A stretch of DNA of 64,000 nt from Atherix ibis (taxonomy: Eukaryota; Arthropoda; Insecta; Diptera; Athericidae): assembly GCA_958298945.1 (NCBI GenBank), contig OY282609.1, forward strand, positions 43,414,954 to 43,478,953, read 5' to 3'. The translations under genes were made by a program, and so were the position numbers. Positions within the stretch are counted from its first letter, which is position 1. Each line of letters opens with the position of its first letter. Shown piece by piece: positions 11,342 to 22,991 of this stretch. Under the pieces are notes generated by a model. It ran no database searches. It worked only from the letters and a program-made list of their open reading frames with translations, and was not told the origin of the DNA.

Positions 11342-13200
11342 GTGGTATTTTTCAAGAGAAATATTCAGTGGTATTTTTCAAGAGGAATATTCAGTGGTAT
11401 TTTTCAAGTGGAGTATTCAGTGGTATTTTTCAAGAGGAATATTCAGTGGTATTTTGCAAGAGGAATATTCAATAGTATTTTTCAAGTGGAATATTCAGTG
11501 GTATTTTTCCAGAGGAATATTCAGTGGTATTTTTCAAGAGGAATATTCAGTAGTATTTTTCAAGAGGAATAATCAGAGGTATTTTATAAGAGCAATATAC
11601 AATTGTATTTTTCAAGAGGAATATTCAGTGGTATTTTTCAAGAGGAATATTCAGTGGTATTTTTCAAGTGGAGTATTCAGTGGTATTTTTCAAGAGGAAT
11701 ATTCAGTGGTATTTTTTAAGAGGAATATTCAGTGGTATTTGTCAAGAGGAATATTCAGTAGTATTTTTCAAGAGCAATATTCAGTGGTATTTTTCAAGGG
11801 GAATATTCAGTGGTATTTTTCAAGGGGAATATTCAGTGGTATTTTTCAAGAGGAATATTCGGTGGTATTTTTCAAGAGGAATAACCAGAGGTATTTTTTA
11901 AAAGCAATATACAATTGTATTTTTCAAGAGGAATATTTAGTGGTATTTTTCAAGAGGAATATTCAGTGGAATATTCAGTGGTATTTTTCAAGAAGAATAT
12001 TCAGTGGTATTTTTCAAGAGGAATTTTCAGTGGTATTTTTCAAGAAGAATATTCAGCTGTATTTTTCAAGAGGAATATTCAGTGGTATTTTTCAAGAGGA
12101 ATATTCAGTGGTATTTTTCAAGAGGAATATTCAGTGGTATTTTGCAAGAGGAATATTCGGTGGTATTTGATCAAGAGGAATAATCAGAGGTATTTTTTAA
12201 AAGCAATATTCAATTGTATTTTTCAAGAGAAATATTCAGTTGTATTTTTGAAGAGGAATATTCAGTGGTATTTTTCAAGTGGAATATTCAGTGGTATTTT
12301 TCAAGTGGAATATTCAGTGGTATTTTTCAAGAGAAATATTATGTGGTATTTTTCAAGAGGAATATTTAGTGGTATTTTTCAAGAGGAATAATCAGTGGTA
12401 TTTTTCAAGAGGAATATTCAGTGGTATTTTTTGAGATAAATATTCAGTGGTATTTTTCAAGAGGAATATTCAGTGGTATTTTTCAAGTGGAGTATTCAGT
12501 GGTATTTTTTAAGAGGAATATTCAGTGGTATTTTGAAAGAGGAATATTCAATAGTATTTTTCAAGAGGAATAATCAGTGGTATTTTTCAAGAGAAATATT
12601 CAGTGGTATTTTTCAAGAGGAATATTCAGTGGTATTTTTCAAGTGGAGTATTCAGTGGTATTTTTCAAGAGGAATATTCAGTGGTATTTTGCAAGAGGAA
12701 TATTCAATAGTATTTTTCAAGTGGAATATTCAGTGGTATTTTTCAAGAGAAATATTCAGTGGTATTTTTCAAGAGGAATATTCAGTAGTATTTTTCAAGA
12801 GGAATAATCAGAGGTATTTTATAAGAGCAATATACAATTGTATTTTTCAAGAGGAATATTCAGTGGTATTTTTCAAGAGGAATATTCAGTGGTATTTTTC
12901 AAGTGGAGTATTCAGTGGTATTTTTCAAGAGGAATATTCAGTGGTATTTTTTAACAGGAATATTCAGTGGTATTTGTCAAGAGGAATATTCAGTAGTATT
13001 TTTCAAGAGCAATATTCAGTGGTATTTTTCAAGCGGAATATTCAGTGGTATTTTTCAAGGGGAATATTCAGTGGTATTTTTCAAGAGGAATATTCGGTGG
13101 TATTTTTCAAGAGGAATAACCAGAGGTATTTTTTAAAAGCAATATACAATTGTATTTTTCAAGAGGAATATTTAGTGGTATTTTTCAAGAGGAATATTCA
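11342..13200 (+). repeat. 1235-bp step duplication in domain B
   Basis: The stretch 11342-11964 recurs at 12577-13199. Shared marks include AGTGGAGTATTC, AATATTCAATAG, TATTTTATAAGAGC and AATAACCAGAGG monomers. The 1235-bp step is 47 monomers plus 13 bp. Those 13 bp are accounted for by a 12-bp spacing near 11965, where a monomer has lost 14 bp, plus the one-base-longer TTTGATCAAG monomer at 12168. One visible difference is TTTTTCCAGAGG near 11508 against TTTTTCAAGAG in the second copy. Confidence 0.85.
11957..11982 (+). repeat. Half-monomer junction (12-bp spacing)
   Basis: Two GGAATATTCAGT motifs sit 12 bp apart here instead of 26 bp, so 14 bp (the TATTTTTCAAGAGG part) are missing from one monomer. 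The retained piece is exactly the first half of the repeat. Together with the similarity of the two halves, this suggests recombination between half-units. Neighbouring higher-order copies, for example near 13192 and 15560, keep the full 26-bp spacing, so the loss is local to this copy. Confidence 0.85.
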
Positions 13201-13353
13201 GTGGTATTTTTCAAGTGGAATATTCAGTGGTATTTTTCAAGAGGAATATTCAGTGGTATTTTTCAAGAGGAATTTTCAGTGGTATTTTTCAAGAAGAATA
13301 TTCAGCTGTATTTTTCAAGAGGAATATTTAGTGGTATTTTTCAAGAGGAATAT
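12473..13353 (+). repeat. Domain B block, 3618-bp step copy 1
   Basis: This block matches 16091-16971 at a constant offset of 3618 bp. The two share AGTGGAGTATTC, GAAAGAGGAATATTCAATAG, TATTTTATAAGAGC, AATAACCAGAGG and AAGAAGAATATTCAGCTG monomers in the same order. Differences seen include TTTTTTAACAGG near 12954 for TTTTTTAAGAGG in copy 2, and CAAGCGGAATATTC near 13032 for CAAGGGGAATATTC. Confidence 0.85.
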
Positions 13354-13642
13354 TCAGTGGTATTTTTCAAGAGGAATATTCAGTGGTATTTTTCAAGAGA
13401 AATATTATGTGGTATTTTTCAAGAGGAATATTTAGTGGTATTTTTCAAGAGGAATAATCAGTGGTATTTTTCAAGAGGAATATTCAGTGGTATTTTTCGA
13501 GATAAATATTCAGTGGTATTTTTCAAGAGGAATATTCAGTGGTATTTTTCAAGTGGAGTATTCAGTGGTATTTTTCAAGAGGAATATTCAGTGGTATTTT
13601 GAAAGAGGAATATTCAATAGTATTTTTCAAGAGGAATAATCA

Positions 13643-15050
13643 GTGGTAATTTTCAAGAGGAATATTCAGTGGTATTTTTCTAGAGGAATATTCAGTGGTA
13701 TTTTTCAAGAGGAATATTCAGTGGTATTTTTCAAGAGGAATATTCAGTGGTATTTTTCAAGTGGAATATTCAGTGGTATTTTTCAAGAGAAATGTTATGT
13801 GGTATTTTTCAAGAGGATTATTTAGTGGTATTTTTCAAGAGGAATAATCAGTGGTGTTTTTCAAGAGGAATATTCAGTGGTATTTTTCGAGATAAATATT
13901 CAGTGGTATTTTTCAAGAGAAATATTCAGTGGTATTTTTCAAGTGGAGTATTCAGTGGTATTTTTCAAGAGAAATATTCAGTGGTATTTTTCAAGAGGAA
14001 TATTCAGTGGTATTTTGCAAGAGGAATATTCGGTGGTATTTGATCAAGAGGAATAATCAGAGGTATTTTTTAAAAGCAATATTCAATTGTATTTTTCAAG
14101 AGAAATATTCAGTTGTATTTTTCAAGAGGAATATTCAGTGGTATTTTTCAAGTGGAATATTCAGTGGTATTTTTCAAGTGGAATATTCAGTGGTATTTTT
14201 CAAGAGAAATATTATGTGGTATTTTTCAAGAGGAATATTTAGTGGTATTTTTCAAGAGGAATAATCAGTGGTATTTTTCAAGAGGAATATTCAGTGGTAT
14301 TTTTCGAGATAAATATTCAGTGGTATTTTTCAAGAGGAATATTCAGTGGTATTTTTCAAGTGGAGTATTCAGTGGTATTTTTCAAGAGGAATATTCAGTG
14401 GTATTTTGAAAGAGGAATATTCAATAGTATTTTTCAAGAGGAATAATCAGTGGTATTTTTCAAGAGGAATATTCAGTGGTATTTTTCTAGAGGAATATTC
14501 AGTGGTATTTTTCAAGAGGAATATTCAGTGGTATTTTTCAAGAGGAATATTCAGTGGTATTTTTCAAGTGGAATATTCAGTGGTATTTTTCAAGAGAAAT
14601 ATTATGTGGTATTTTTCAAGAGGAATATTTAGTGGTATTTTTCAAGAGGAATAATTAGTGGTGTTTTTCAAGAGGAATATTCAGTGGTATTTTTCGAGAT
14701 AAATATTCAGTGGTATTTTTCAAGAGAAATATTCAGTGGTATTTTTCAAGTGGAGTATTCAGTGGTATTTTTCAAGAGAAATATTCAGTGGTATTTTTCA
14801 AGAGGAATATTCAGTGGTATTTTGCAAGAGGAATATTCGGTGGTATTTGATCAAGAGGAATAATCAGAGGTATTTTTTAAAAGCAATATTCAATTGTATT
14901 TTTCAAGAGAAATATTCAGTTGTATTTTTCAAGAGGAATATTCAGTGGTATTTTTCAAGTGGAATATTCAGTGGTATTTTTCAAGTGGAATATTCAGTGG
15001 TATTTTTCAAGAGAAATATTATGTGGTATTTTTCAAGAGGAATATCTTAG
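13643..15050 (+). repeat. Domain B block, 3514-bp step copy 1
   Basis: This block recurs at 17157-18564 at a constant 3514-bp offset. It contains TTTCTAGAGG, GAGATAAATATTC, two TTTGATCAAG marks (14041 and 14848, matching 17555 and 18362, each pair 807 bp apart) and AATATCTTAGTGG, a monomer one base longer than usual. The 104-bp (four-monomer) difference between this step and the 3618-bp step just upstream means four monomers were gained or lost between 13.35 and 13.64 kb. Confidence 0.85.
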
Positions 15051-16090
15051 TGGTATTTTTCAAGAAGAATAATCAGTGGTGTTTTTCAAGAGGAATATTC
15101 AGTGGTATTTTTCGAGATAAATATTCAGTGGTATTTTTCAAGAGGAATATTCAGTAGTATTTTTCAAGAGGAATAATCAGAGGTATTTTATAAGAGCAAT
15201 ATACAATTGTATTTTTCAAGAGGAATATTCAGTGGTATTTTTCAAGAGGAATATTCAGTGGTATTTTTCAAGTGGAGTATTCAGTGGTATTTTTCAAGAG
15301 GAATATTCAGTGGTATTTTTTAAGAGGAATATTCAGTGGTATTTGTCAAGAGGAATATTCAGTAGTATTTTTCAAGAGCAATATTCAGTGGTATTTTTCA
15401 AGGGGAATATTCAGTGGTATTTTTCAAGGGGAATATTCAGTGGTATTTTTCAAGAGGAATATTCGGTGGTATTTTTCAAGAGGAATAACCAGAGGTATTT
15501 TTTAAAAGCAATATACAATTGTATTTTTCAAGAGGAATATTTAGTGGTATTTTTCAAGAGGAATATTCAGTGGTATTTTTCAAGTGGAATATTCAGTGGT
15601 ATTTTTCAAGAAGAATATTCAGTGGTATTTTTCAAGAGGAATTTTCAGTGGTATTTTTCAAGAAGAATATTCAGCTGTATTTTTCAAGAGGAATATTCAG
15701 TGGTATTTTTCAAGAGGAATATTCAGTGGTATTTTTCAAGAGGAATATTCAGTGGTATTTTGCAAGAGGAATATTCGGTGGTATTTGATCAAGAGGAATA
15801 ATCAGAGGTATTTTTTAAAAGCAATATTCAATTGTATTTTTCAAGAGAAATATTCAGTTGTATTTTTCAAGAGGAATATTCAGTGGTATTTTTCAAGTGG
15901 AATATTCAGTGGTATTTTTCAAGTGGAATATTCAGTGGTATTTTTCAAGAGAAATATTATGTGGTATTTTTCAAGAGGAATATTTAGTGGTATTTTTCAA
16001 GAGGAATAATCAGTGGTATTTTTCAAGAGGAATATTCAGTGGTATTTTTTGAGATAAATATTCAGTGGTATTTTTCAAGAGGAATATTCA

Positions 16091-16971
16091 GTGGTATTTT
16101 TCAAGTGGAGTATTCAGTGGTATTTTTCAAGAGGAATATTCAGTGGTATTTTGAAAGAGGAATATTCAATAGTATTTTTCAAGAGGAATAATCAGTGGTA
16201 TTTTTCAAGAGAAATATTCAGTGGTATTTTTCAAGAGGAATATTCAGTGGTATTTTTCAAGTGGAGTATTCAGTGGTATTTTTCAAGAGGAATATTCAGT
16301 GGTATTTTGCAAGAGGAATATTCAATAGTATTTTTCAAGTGGAATATTCAGTGGTATTTTTCAAGAGAAATATTCAGTGGTATTTTTCAAGAGGAATATT
16401 CAGTAGTATTTTTCAAGAGGAATAATCAGAGGTATTTTATAAGAGCAATATACAATTGTATTTTTCAAGAGGAATATTCAGTGGTATTTTTCAAGAGGAA
16501 TATTCAGTGGTATTTTTCAAGTGGAGTATTCAGTGGTATTTTTCAAGAGGAATATTCAGTGGTATTTTTTAAGAGGAATATTCAGTGGTATTTGTCAAGA
16601 GGAATATTCAGTAGTATTTTTCAAGAGCAATATTCAGTGGTATTTTTCAAGGGGAATATTCAGTGGTATTTTTCAAGGGGAATATTCAGTGGTATTTTTC
16701 AAGAGGAATATTCGGTGGTATTTTTCAAGAGGAATAACCAGAGGTATTTTTTAAAAGCAATATACAATTGTATTTTTCAAGAGGAATATTTAGTGGTATT
16801 TTTCAAGAGGAATATTCAGTGGTATTTTTCAAGTGGAATATTCAGTGGTATTTTTCAAGAGGAATATTCAGTGGTATTTTTCAAGAGGAATTTTCAGTGG
16901 TATTTTTCAAGAAGAATATTCAGCTGTATTTTTCAAGAGGAATATTTAGTGGTATTTTTCAAGAGGAATAA
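16091..16971 (+). repeat. Domain B block, 3618-bp step copy 2
   Basis: This is the second copy of 12473-13353. It is also related to 15240-15680 at a 1249-bp step, where the AGTGGAGTATTC, AATAACCAGAGG and AATATTCAGCTG monomers recur. The same block therefore occurs at least four times between 11.3 and 17 kb (starting near 11.3, 12.5, 15.2 and 16.1 kb), interleaved with the GAGATAAATATTC/TGATCAAG block. Confidence 0.82.
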
Positions 16972-17116
16972 TCAGTGGTATTTTTCAAGAGGAATATTCA
17001 GTGGTATTTTTCGAGATAAATATTCAGTGGTATTTTTCAAGAGGAATATTCAGTGGTATTTTTCAAGTGGAGTATTCAGTGGTATTTTTCAAGAGGAATA
17101 TTCAGTGGTATTTTGA
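16091..17116 (+). other. Longest open stretch (341 codons), judged non-coding
   Basis: This is the longest stop-free stretch in the window. Its conceptual product is only the 26-residue cycle VVFFKRNIQ, WYFSRGIFS, GIFQEEYS repeated with substitutions. It starts at a GTG inside a monomer, not at ATG, and shows no upstream signal different from the next monomer. The other two forward frames nearby are also open for tens of codons and encode the same cycle out of phase. It ends where a variant monomer creates a stop. I see no evidence for translation; openness follows from the monomer lacking stops in a three-monomer read. Confidence 0.9.
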
Positions 17117-17486
17117 AAGAGGAATATTCAATAGTATTTTTCAAGAGGAATAATCAGTGGTATTTTTCAAGAGGAATATTCAGTGGTATTTTTCTAGAGG
17201 AATATTCAGTGGTATTTTTCAAGAGGAATATTCAGTGGTATTTTTCAAGAGGAATATTCAGTGGTATTTTTCAAGTGGAATATTCAGTGGTATTTTTCAA
17301 GAGAAATATTATGTGGTATTTTTCAAGAGGAATATTTAGTGGTATTTTTCAAGAGGAATAATCAGTGGTGTTTTTCAAGAGGAATATTCAGTGGTATTTT
17401 TCGAGATAAATATTCAGTGGTATTTTTCAAGAGAAATATTCAGTGGTATTTTTCAAGTGGAGTATTCAGTGGTATTTTTCAAGAGA

Positions 17487-19465
17487 AATATTCAGTGGTA
17501 TTTTTCAAGAGGAATATTCAGTGATATTTTGCAAGAGGAATATTCGGTGGTATTTGATCAAGAGGAATAATCAGAGGTATTTTTTAAAAGCAATATTCAA
17601 TTGTATTTTTCAAGAGAAATATTCAGTTGTATTTTTCAAGAGGAATATTCAGTGGTATTTTTCAAGTGGAATATTCAGTGGTATTTTTCAAGTGGAATAT
17701 TCAGTGGTATTTTTCAAGAGAAATATTATGTGGTATTTTTCAAGAGGAATATTTAGTGGTATTTTTCAAGAGGAATAATCAGTGGTATTTTTCAAGAGGA
17801 ATATTCAGTGGTATTTTTCGAGATAAATATTCAGTGGTATTTTTCAAGAGGAATATTCAGTGGTATTTTTCAAGTGGAGTATTCAGTGGTATTTTTCAAG
17901 AGGAATATTCAGTGGTATTTTGAAAGAGGAATATTCAATAGTATTTTTCAAGAGGAATAATCAGTGGTATTTTTCAAGAGGAATATTCAGTGGTATTTTT
18001 CTAGAGGAATATTCAGTGGTATTTTTCAAGAGGAATATTCAGTGGTATTTTTCAAGAGGAATATTCAGTGGTATTTTTCAAGTGGAATATTCAGTGGTAT
18101 TTTTCAAGAGAAATATTATGTGGTATTTTTCAAGAGGAATATTTAGTGGTATTTTTCAAGAGGAATAATTAGTGGTGTTTTTCAAGAGGAATATTCAGTG
18201 GTATTTTTCGAGATAAATATTCAGTGGTATTTTTCAAGAGAAATATTCAGTGGTATTTTTCAAGTGGATTATTCAGTGGTATTTTTCAAGAGAAATATTC
18301 AGTGGTATTTTTCAAGAGGAATATTCAGTGGTATTTTGCAAGAGGAATATTCGGTGGTATTTGATCAAGAGGAATAATCAGAGGTATTTTTTAAAAGCAA
18401 TATTCAATTGTATTTTTCAAGAGAAATATTCAGTTGTATTTTTCAAGAGGAATATTCAGTGGTATTTTTCAAGTGGAATATTCAGTGGTATTTTTCAAGT
18501 GGAATATTCAGTGGTATTTTTCAAGAGAAATATTATGTGGTATTTTTCAAGAGGAATATCTTAGTGGTATTTTTCAAGAGGAATAATCAGTGGTGTTTTT
18601 CAAGAGGAATATTCAGTGGTATTTTTCGAGATAAATATTCAGTGGTATTTTTCAAGAGAAATATTCAGTGGTATTTTTCAAGTGGAGTATTCAGTGGTAT
18701 TTTTCAAGAGGAATAATCAGAGGTATTTTACAAGAGCAATATACAATTGTATTTTTCAAGAGGAATATTCAGTGGTATTTTTCAAGTGGAATAGTCAGTG
18801 GTATTTTTCAAGTGGAATATTCAGTGGTATTTTTCAAGAGGAATAAACAGTGGTATTTTTCAAGAGGAATATTCAGTGGTATTTTTCTAGAGGAATATTC
18901 AGTGGTATTTTTCAAGAGGAATATTCAGTGGTATTTTTCAAGAGGAATAATCAGAGGTATTTTACAAGAGCAATATACAATTGTATTTTTCAAGAGGAAT
19001 ATTCAGTGGTATTTTTCAAGTGGAATAGTCAGTGGTATTTTTCAAGTGGAATATTCAGTGGTATTTTTCAAGAGGAATATTCAGTGGTATTTTTCAAGAG
19101 GAATATTCAGTTGTAGTTTTCAAGAGGAATATTCAGTGGTATTTTTCAAGGAGAATATTCAGTGGTATTTTTCAAGGGGAATATTCAGTGGTATTTTTCA
19201 AGAGGAATATTCGGTGGTATTTTTCAAGAGGAATAACCAGAGGTATTTTTCAAAAGCAATATACAATTGTATTTTTCAAGAGGAATATTTAGTGGTATTT
19301 TTCAAGAGGAATATTCAGTGGTGTTTTTCAAGTGGAATATTCAGTGGTATTTTTCAAGAGGAATATTCAGTGGTATTTTTCAAGAGGAATTTTCAGTGGT
19401 ATTTTTCAAGATGAATATTCAGCTGTATTTTTCAAGAGGAATATTCAGTGGTATTTTTCAAGAGG
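17487..19465 (+). repeat. 1979-bp tandem duplication, copy 1
   Basis: The first of two adjacent copies. Every variant I checked recurs exactly 1979 bp downstream: TTTGATCAAG at 17555 and 18362 (19534 and 20341), AATATCTTAGTGG, AGTGGATTATTC near 18266, AATAGTCAGTGG, AATAAACAGTGG and CAAGGAGAATATTC. I saw no base difference over most of the unit. The match begins near 17487, where upstream bases differ (AGAGAAATA against AGAGGAATA). The step is 76 monomers plus 3 bp. Confidence 0.92.
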
Positions 19466-21480
19466 AATATTCAGTGGTATTTTTCAAGAGGAATATTCAG
19501 TGATATTTTGCAAGAGGAATATTCGGTGGTATTTGATCAAGAGGAATAATCAGAGGTATTTTTTAAAAGCAATATTCAATTGTATTTTTCAAGAGAAATA
19601 TTCAGTTGTATTTTTCAAGAGGAATATTCAGTGGTATTTTTCAAGTGGAATATTCAGTGGTATTTTTCAAGTGGAATATTCAGTGGTATTTTTCAAGAGA
19701 AATATTATGTGGTATTTTTCAAGAGGAATATTTAGTGGTATTTTTCAAGAGGAATAATCAGTGGTATTTTTCAAGAGGAATATTCAGTGGTATTTTTCGA
19801 GATAAATATTCAGTGGTATTTTTCAAGAGGAATATTCAGTGGTATTTTTCAAGTGGAGTATTCAGTGGTATTTTTCAAGAGGAATATTCAGTGGTATTTT
19901 GAAAGAGGAATATTCAATAGTATTTTTCAAGAGGAATAATCAGTGGTATTTTTCAAGAGGAATATTCAGTGGTATTTTTCTAGAGGAATATTCAGTGGTA
20001 TTTTTCAAGAGGAATATTCAGTGGTATTTTTCAAGAGGAATATTCAGTGGTATTTTTCAAGTGGAATATTCAGTGGTATTTTTCAAGAGAAATATTATGT
20101 GGTATTTTTCAAGAGGAATATTTAGTGGTATTTTTCAAGAGGAATAATTAGTGGTGTTTTTCAAGAGGAATATTCAGTGGTATTTTTCGAGATAAATATT
20201 CAGTGGTATTTTTCAAGAGAAATATTCAGTGGTATTTTTCAAGTGGATTATTCAGTGGTATTTTTCAAGAGAAATATTCAGTGGTATTTTTCAAGAGGAA
20301 TATTCAGTGGTATTTTGCAAGAGGAATATTCGGTGGTATTTGATCAAGAGGAATAATCAGAGGTATTTTTTAAAAGCAATATTCAATTGTATTTTTCAAG
20401 AGAAATATTCAGTTGTATTTTTCAAGAGGAATATTCAGTGGTATTTTTCAAGTGGAATATTCAGTGGTATTTTTCAAGTGGAATATTCAGTGGTATTTTT
20501 CAAGAGAAATATTATGTGGTATTTTTCAAGAGGAATATCTTAGTGGTATTTTTCAAGAGGAATAATCAGTGGTGTTTTTCAAGAGGAATATTCAGTGGTA
20601 TTTTTCGAGATAAATATTCAGTGGTATTTTTCAAGAGAAATATTCAGTGGTATTTTTCAAGTGGAGTATTCAGTGGTATTTTTCAAGAGGAATAATCAGA
20701 GGTATTTTACAAGAGCAATATACAATTGTATTTTTCAAGAGGAATATTCAGTGGTATTTTTCAAGTGGAATAGTCAGTGGTATTTTTCAAGTGGAATATT
20801 CAGTGGTATTTTTCAAGAGGAATAAACAGTGGTATTTTTCAAGAGGAATATTCAGTGGTATTTTTCTAGAGGAATATTCAGTGGTATTTTTCAAGAGGAA
20901 TATTCAGTGGTATTTTTCAAGAGGAATAATCAGAGGTATTTTACAAGAGCAATATACAATTGTATTTTTCAAGAGGAATATTCAGTGGTATTTTTCAAGT
21001 GGAATAGTCAGTGGTATTTTTCAAGTGGAATATTCAGTGGTATTTTTCAAGAGGAATATTCAGTGGTATTTTTCAAGAGGAATATTCAGTTGTAGTTTTC
21101 AAGAGGAATATTCAGTGGTATTTTTCAAGGAGAATATTCAGTGGTATTTTTCAAGGGGAATATTCAGTGGTATTTTTCAAGAGGAATATTCGGTGGTATT
21201 TTTCAAGAGGAATAACCAGAGGTATTTTTCAAAAGCAATATACAATTGTATTTTTCAAGAGGAATATTTAGTGGTATTTTTCAAGAGGAATATTCAGTGG
21301 TGTTTTTCAAGTGGAATATTCAGTGGTATTTTTCAAGAGGAATATTCAGTGGTATTTTTCAAGAGGAATTTTCAGTGGTATTTTTCAAGATGAATATTCA
21401 GCTGTATTTTTCAAGAGGAATATTCAGTGGTATTTTTCAAGAGGAATATTCAGTGGTATTTTTCAAGAGGAATATTCAGT
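19466..21480 (+). repeat. 1979-bp tandem duplication, copy 2
   Basis: The second copy runs until 21481, where GTGATATTTTGC of copy 1 (near 19500) is replaced by GTGGTATTTTGC followed by the TGATCAAAT inverted-repeat arm. The near identity over about 2 kb, in an array where neighbouring monomers differ at several bases, indicates a very recent duplication or gene conversion, or an assembly duplication. Parts of this copy recur again 2163 bp downstream (20829 to 22992, 21011 to 23174). Confidence 0.9.
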
Positions 21481-21490
21481 GGTATTTTGC

Positions 21491-21518
21491 TGATCAAATA
21501 TTCGGTGGTATTTGATCA
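21491..21518 (+). repeat. Perfect inverted repeat, 9-bp arms, copy 1
   Basis: Arm TGATCAAAT (21491-21499), 10-nt spacer ATTCGGTGGT, arm ATTTGATCA (21510-21518). The arms are exact reverse complements. Related sites elsewhere, for example 14022-14046, have GC-AAGAGGA-ATATTCGG where this copy has GC-TGATCAA-ATATTCGG, so seven consecutive bases were replaced with no length change. Each arm contains its own TGATCA palindrome. It could form a short stem-loop, but no function is implied. Confidence 0.93.
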
Positions 21519-22559
21519 AGAGGAATAATCAGAGGTATTTTTTAAAAGCAATATTCAATTGTATTTTTCAAGAGAAATATTCAGTTGTATTTTTCAAGAG
21601 GAATATTCAGTGGTGTTTTTCAAGTGGAATATTCAGTGGTATTTTTCAAGAGGAATATTCAGTGGTATTTTTCAAGAGGAATATTCAGTGGTATTTTTCA
21701 AGTGGAATATTCAGTGGTATTTTTCAAGAGGAATTTTCAGTGGTATTTTTCAAGACGAATATTCAGTTGTATTTTTCAAGAGGAATATTCAGTGGTATTT
21801 TTCAAGAGGAATATTCAGTGGTATTTTTAAAGAGGAATATTCAGTGGTATTTTGCAAGAGGAATATTCGGTGGTATTTGATCAAGAGGAATAATAAGAGG
21901 TATTTTTTAAAAGCAATATTCAATTGTATTTTTCAAGAGAAATATTCAGTTGTATTTTTCAAGAGGAATATTCTGTGGTATTTTTCAAGTGGAATATTCA
22001 GTGGTATTTTTCAAGAGGAATATTCAGTGGTATTTTTCAAGTGGAATATTCAGTGGTATTTTTCAAGAGGAATATTCAAAGGCATTTTTCAAGAGGAAAA
22101 TTTAGTGGTATTTTTCTTTAGGAATATTCAGTGGTATTTTGCAAGAGGAATATTCAGTGGTATTTTTCAAGAGGAATAATCAGTGGTGTTTTTCAAGAGG
22201 AATATTCAGTGGTATTTTTCAAGAGGAATATTCAGTGGTATTTTGCAAGAGGAATATTCGGTGGTATTTGATCAAGAGGAATAATCAGAGGTATTTTTTA
22301 AAAGCAATATTCAATTGTATTTTTCAAGAGAAATATTCAGTTGTATTTTTCAAGAGGAATATTCAGTGGTATTTTTCAAGTGGAATATTCAGTGGTATTT
22401 TTCAAGTGGAATATTCAGTGGTATTTTTCAAGAGAAATATTATGTGGTATTTTTCAAGAGGAATATTTAGTGGTATTTTTCAAGAGGAATAATCAGTGGT
22501 ATTTTTCAAGAGGAATATTCAGTGGTATTTTTCAAGAGGAATATTCAGTGGTATTTTGC

Positions 22560-22587
22560 TGATCAAATATTCGGTGGTATTTGATCA
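22560..22587 (+). repeat. Perfect inverted repeat, copy 2
   Basis: The structure matches the one at 21491: TGATCAAAT arm at 22560-22568, ATTCGGTGGT spacer, ATTTGATCA arm at 22579-22587. It lies 1069 bp downstream of the first copy and is followed by AATAATCAGAGG as in the others. Confidence 0.93.
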
Positions 22588-22991
22588 AGAGGAATAATCA
22601 GAGGTATTTTTTAAGAGCAATATTCAATTGTATTTTTCAAGAGAAATATTCAGTTGTATTTTTCAAGAGGAATATTCAGTGGTATTTTTCAAGTGGAATA
22701 TTTAGTGGTATTTTTCAAGTGGAATATTCAGTGGTATTTTTCAAGAGAAATATTATGTGGTATTTTTCAAGAGGAATATCTTAGTGGTATTTTTCAAGAG
22801 GAATAATCAGTGGTGTTTTTCAAGAGGAATATTCAGTGGTATTTTTCGAGATAAATATTCAGTGGTATTTTTCAAGAGAAATATTCAGTGGTATTTTTCA
22901 AGTGGAGTATTCAGTGGTATTTTTCAAGAGAAATATTATGTGGTATTTTTCAAGAGGAATATTTAGTGGTATTTTTCAAGAGGAATAAACA

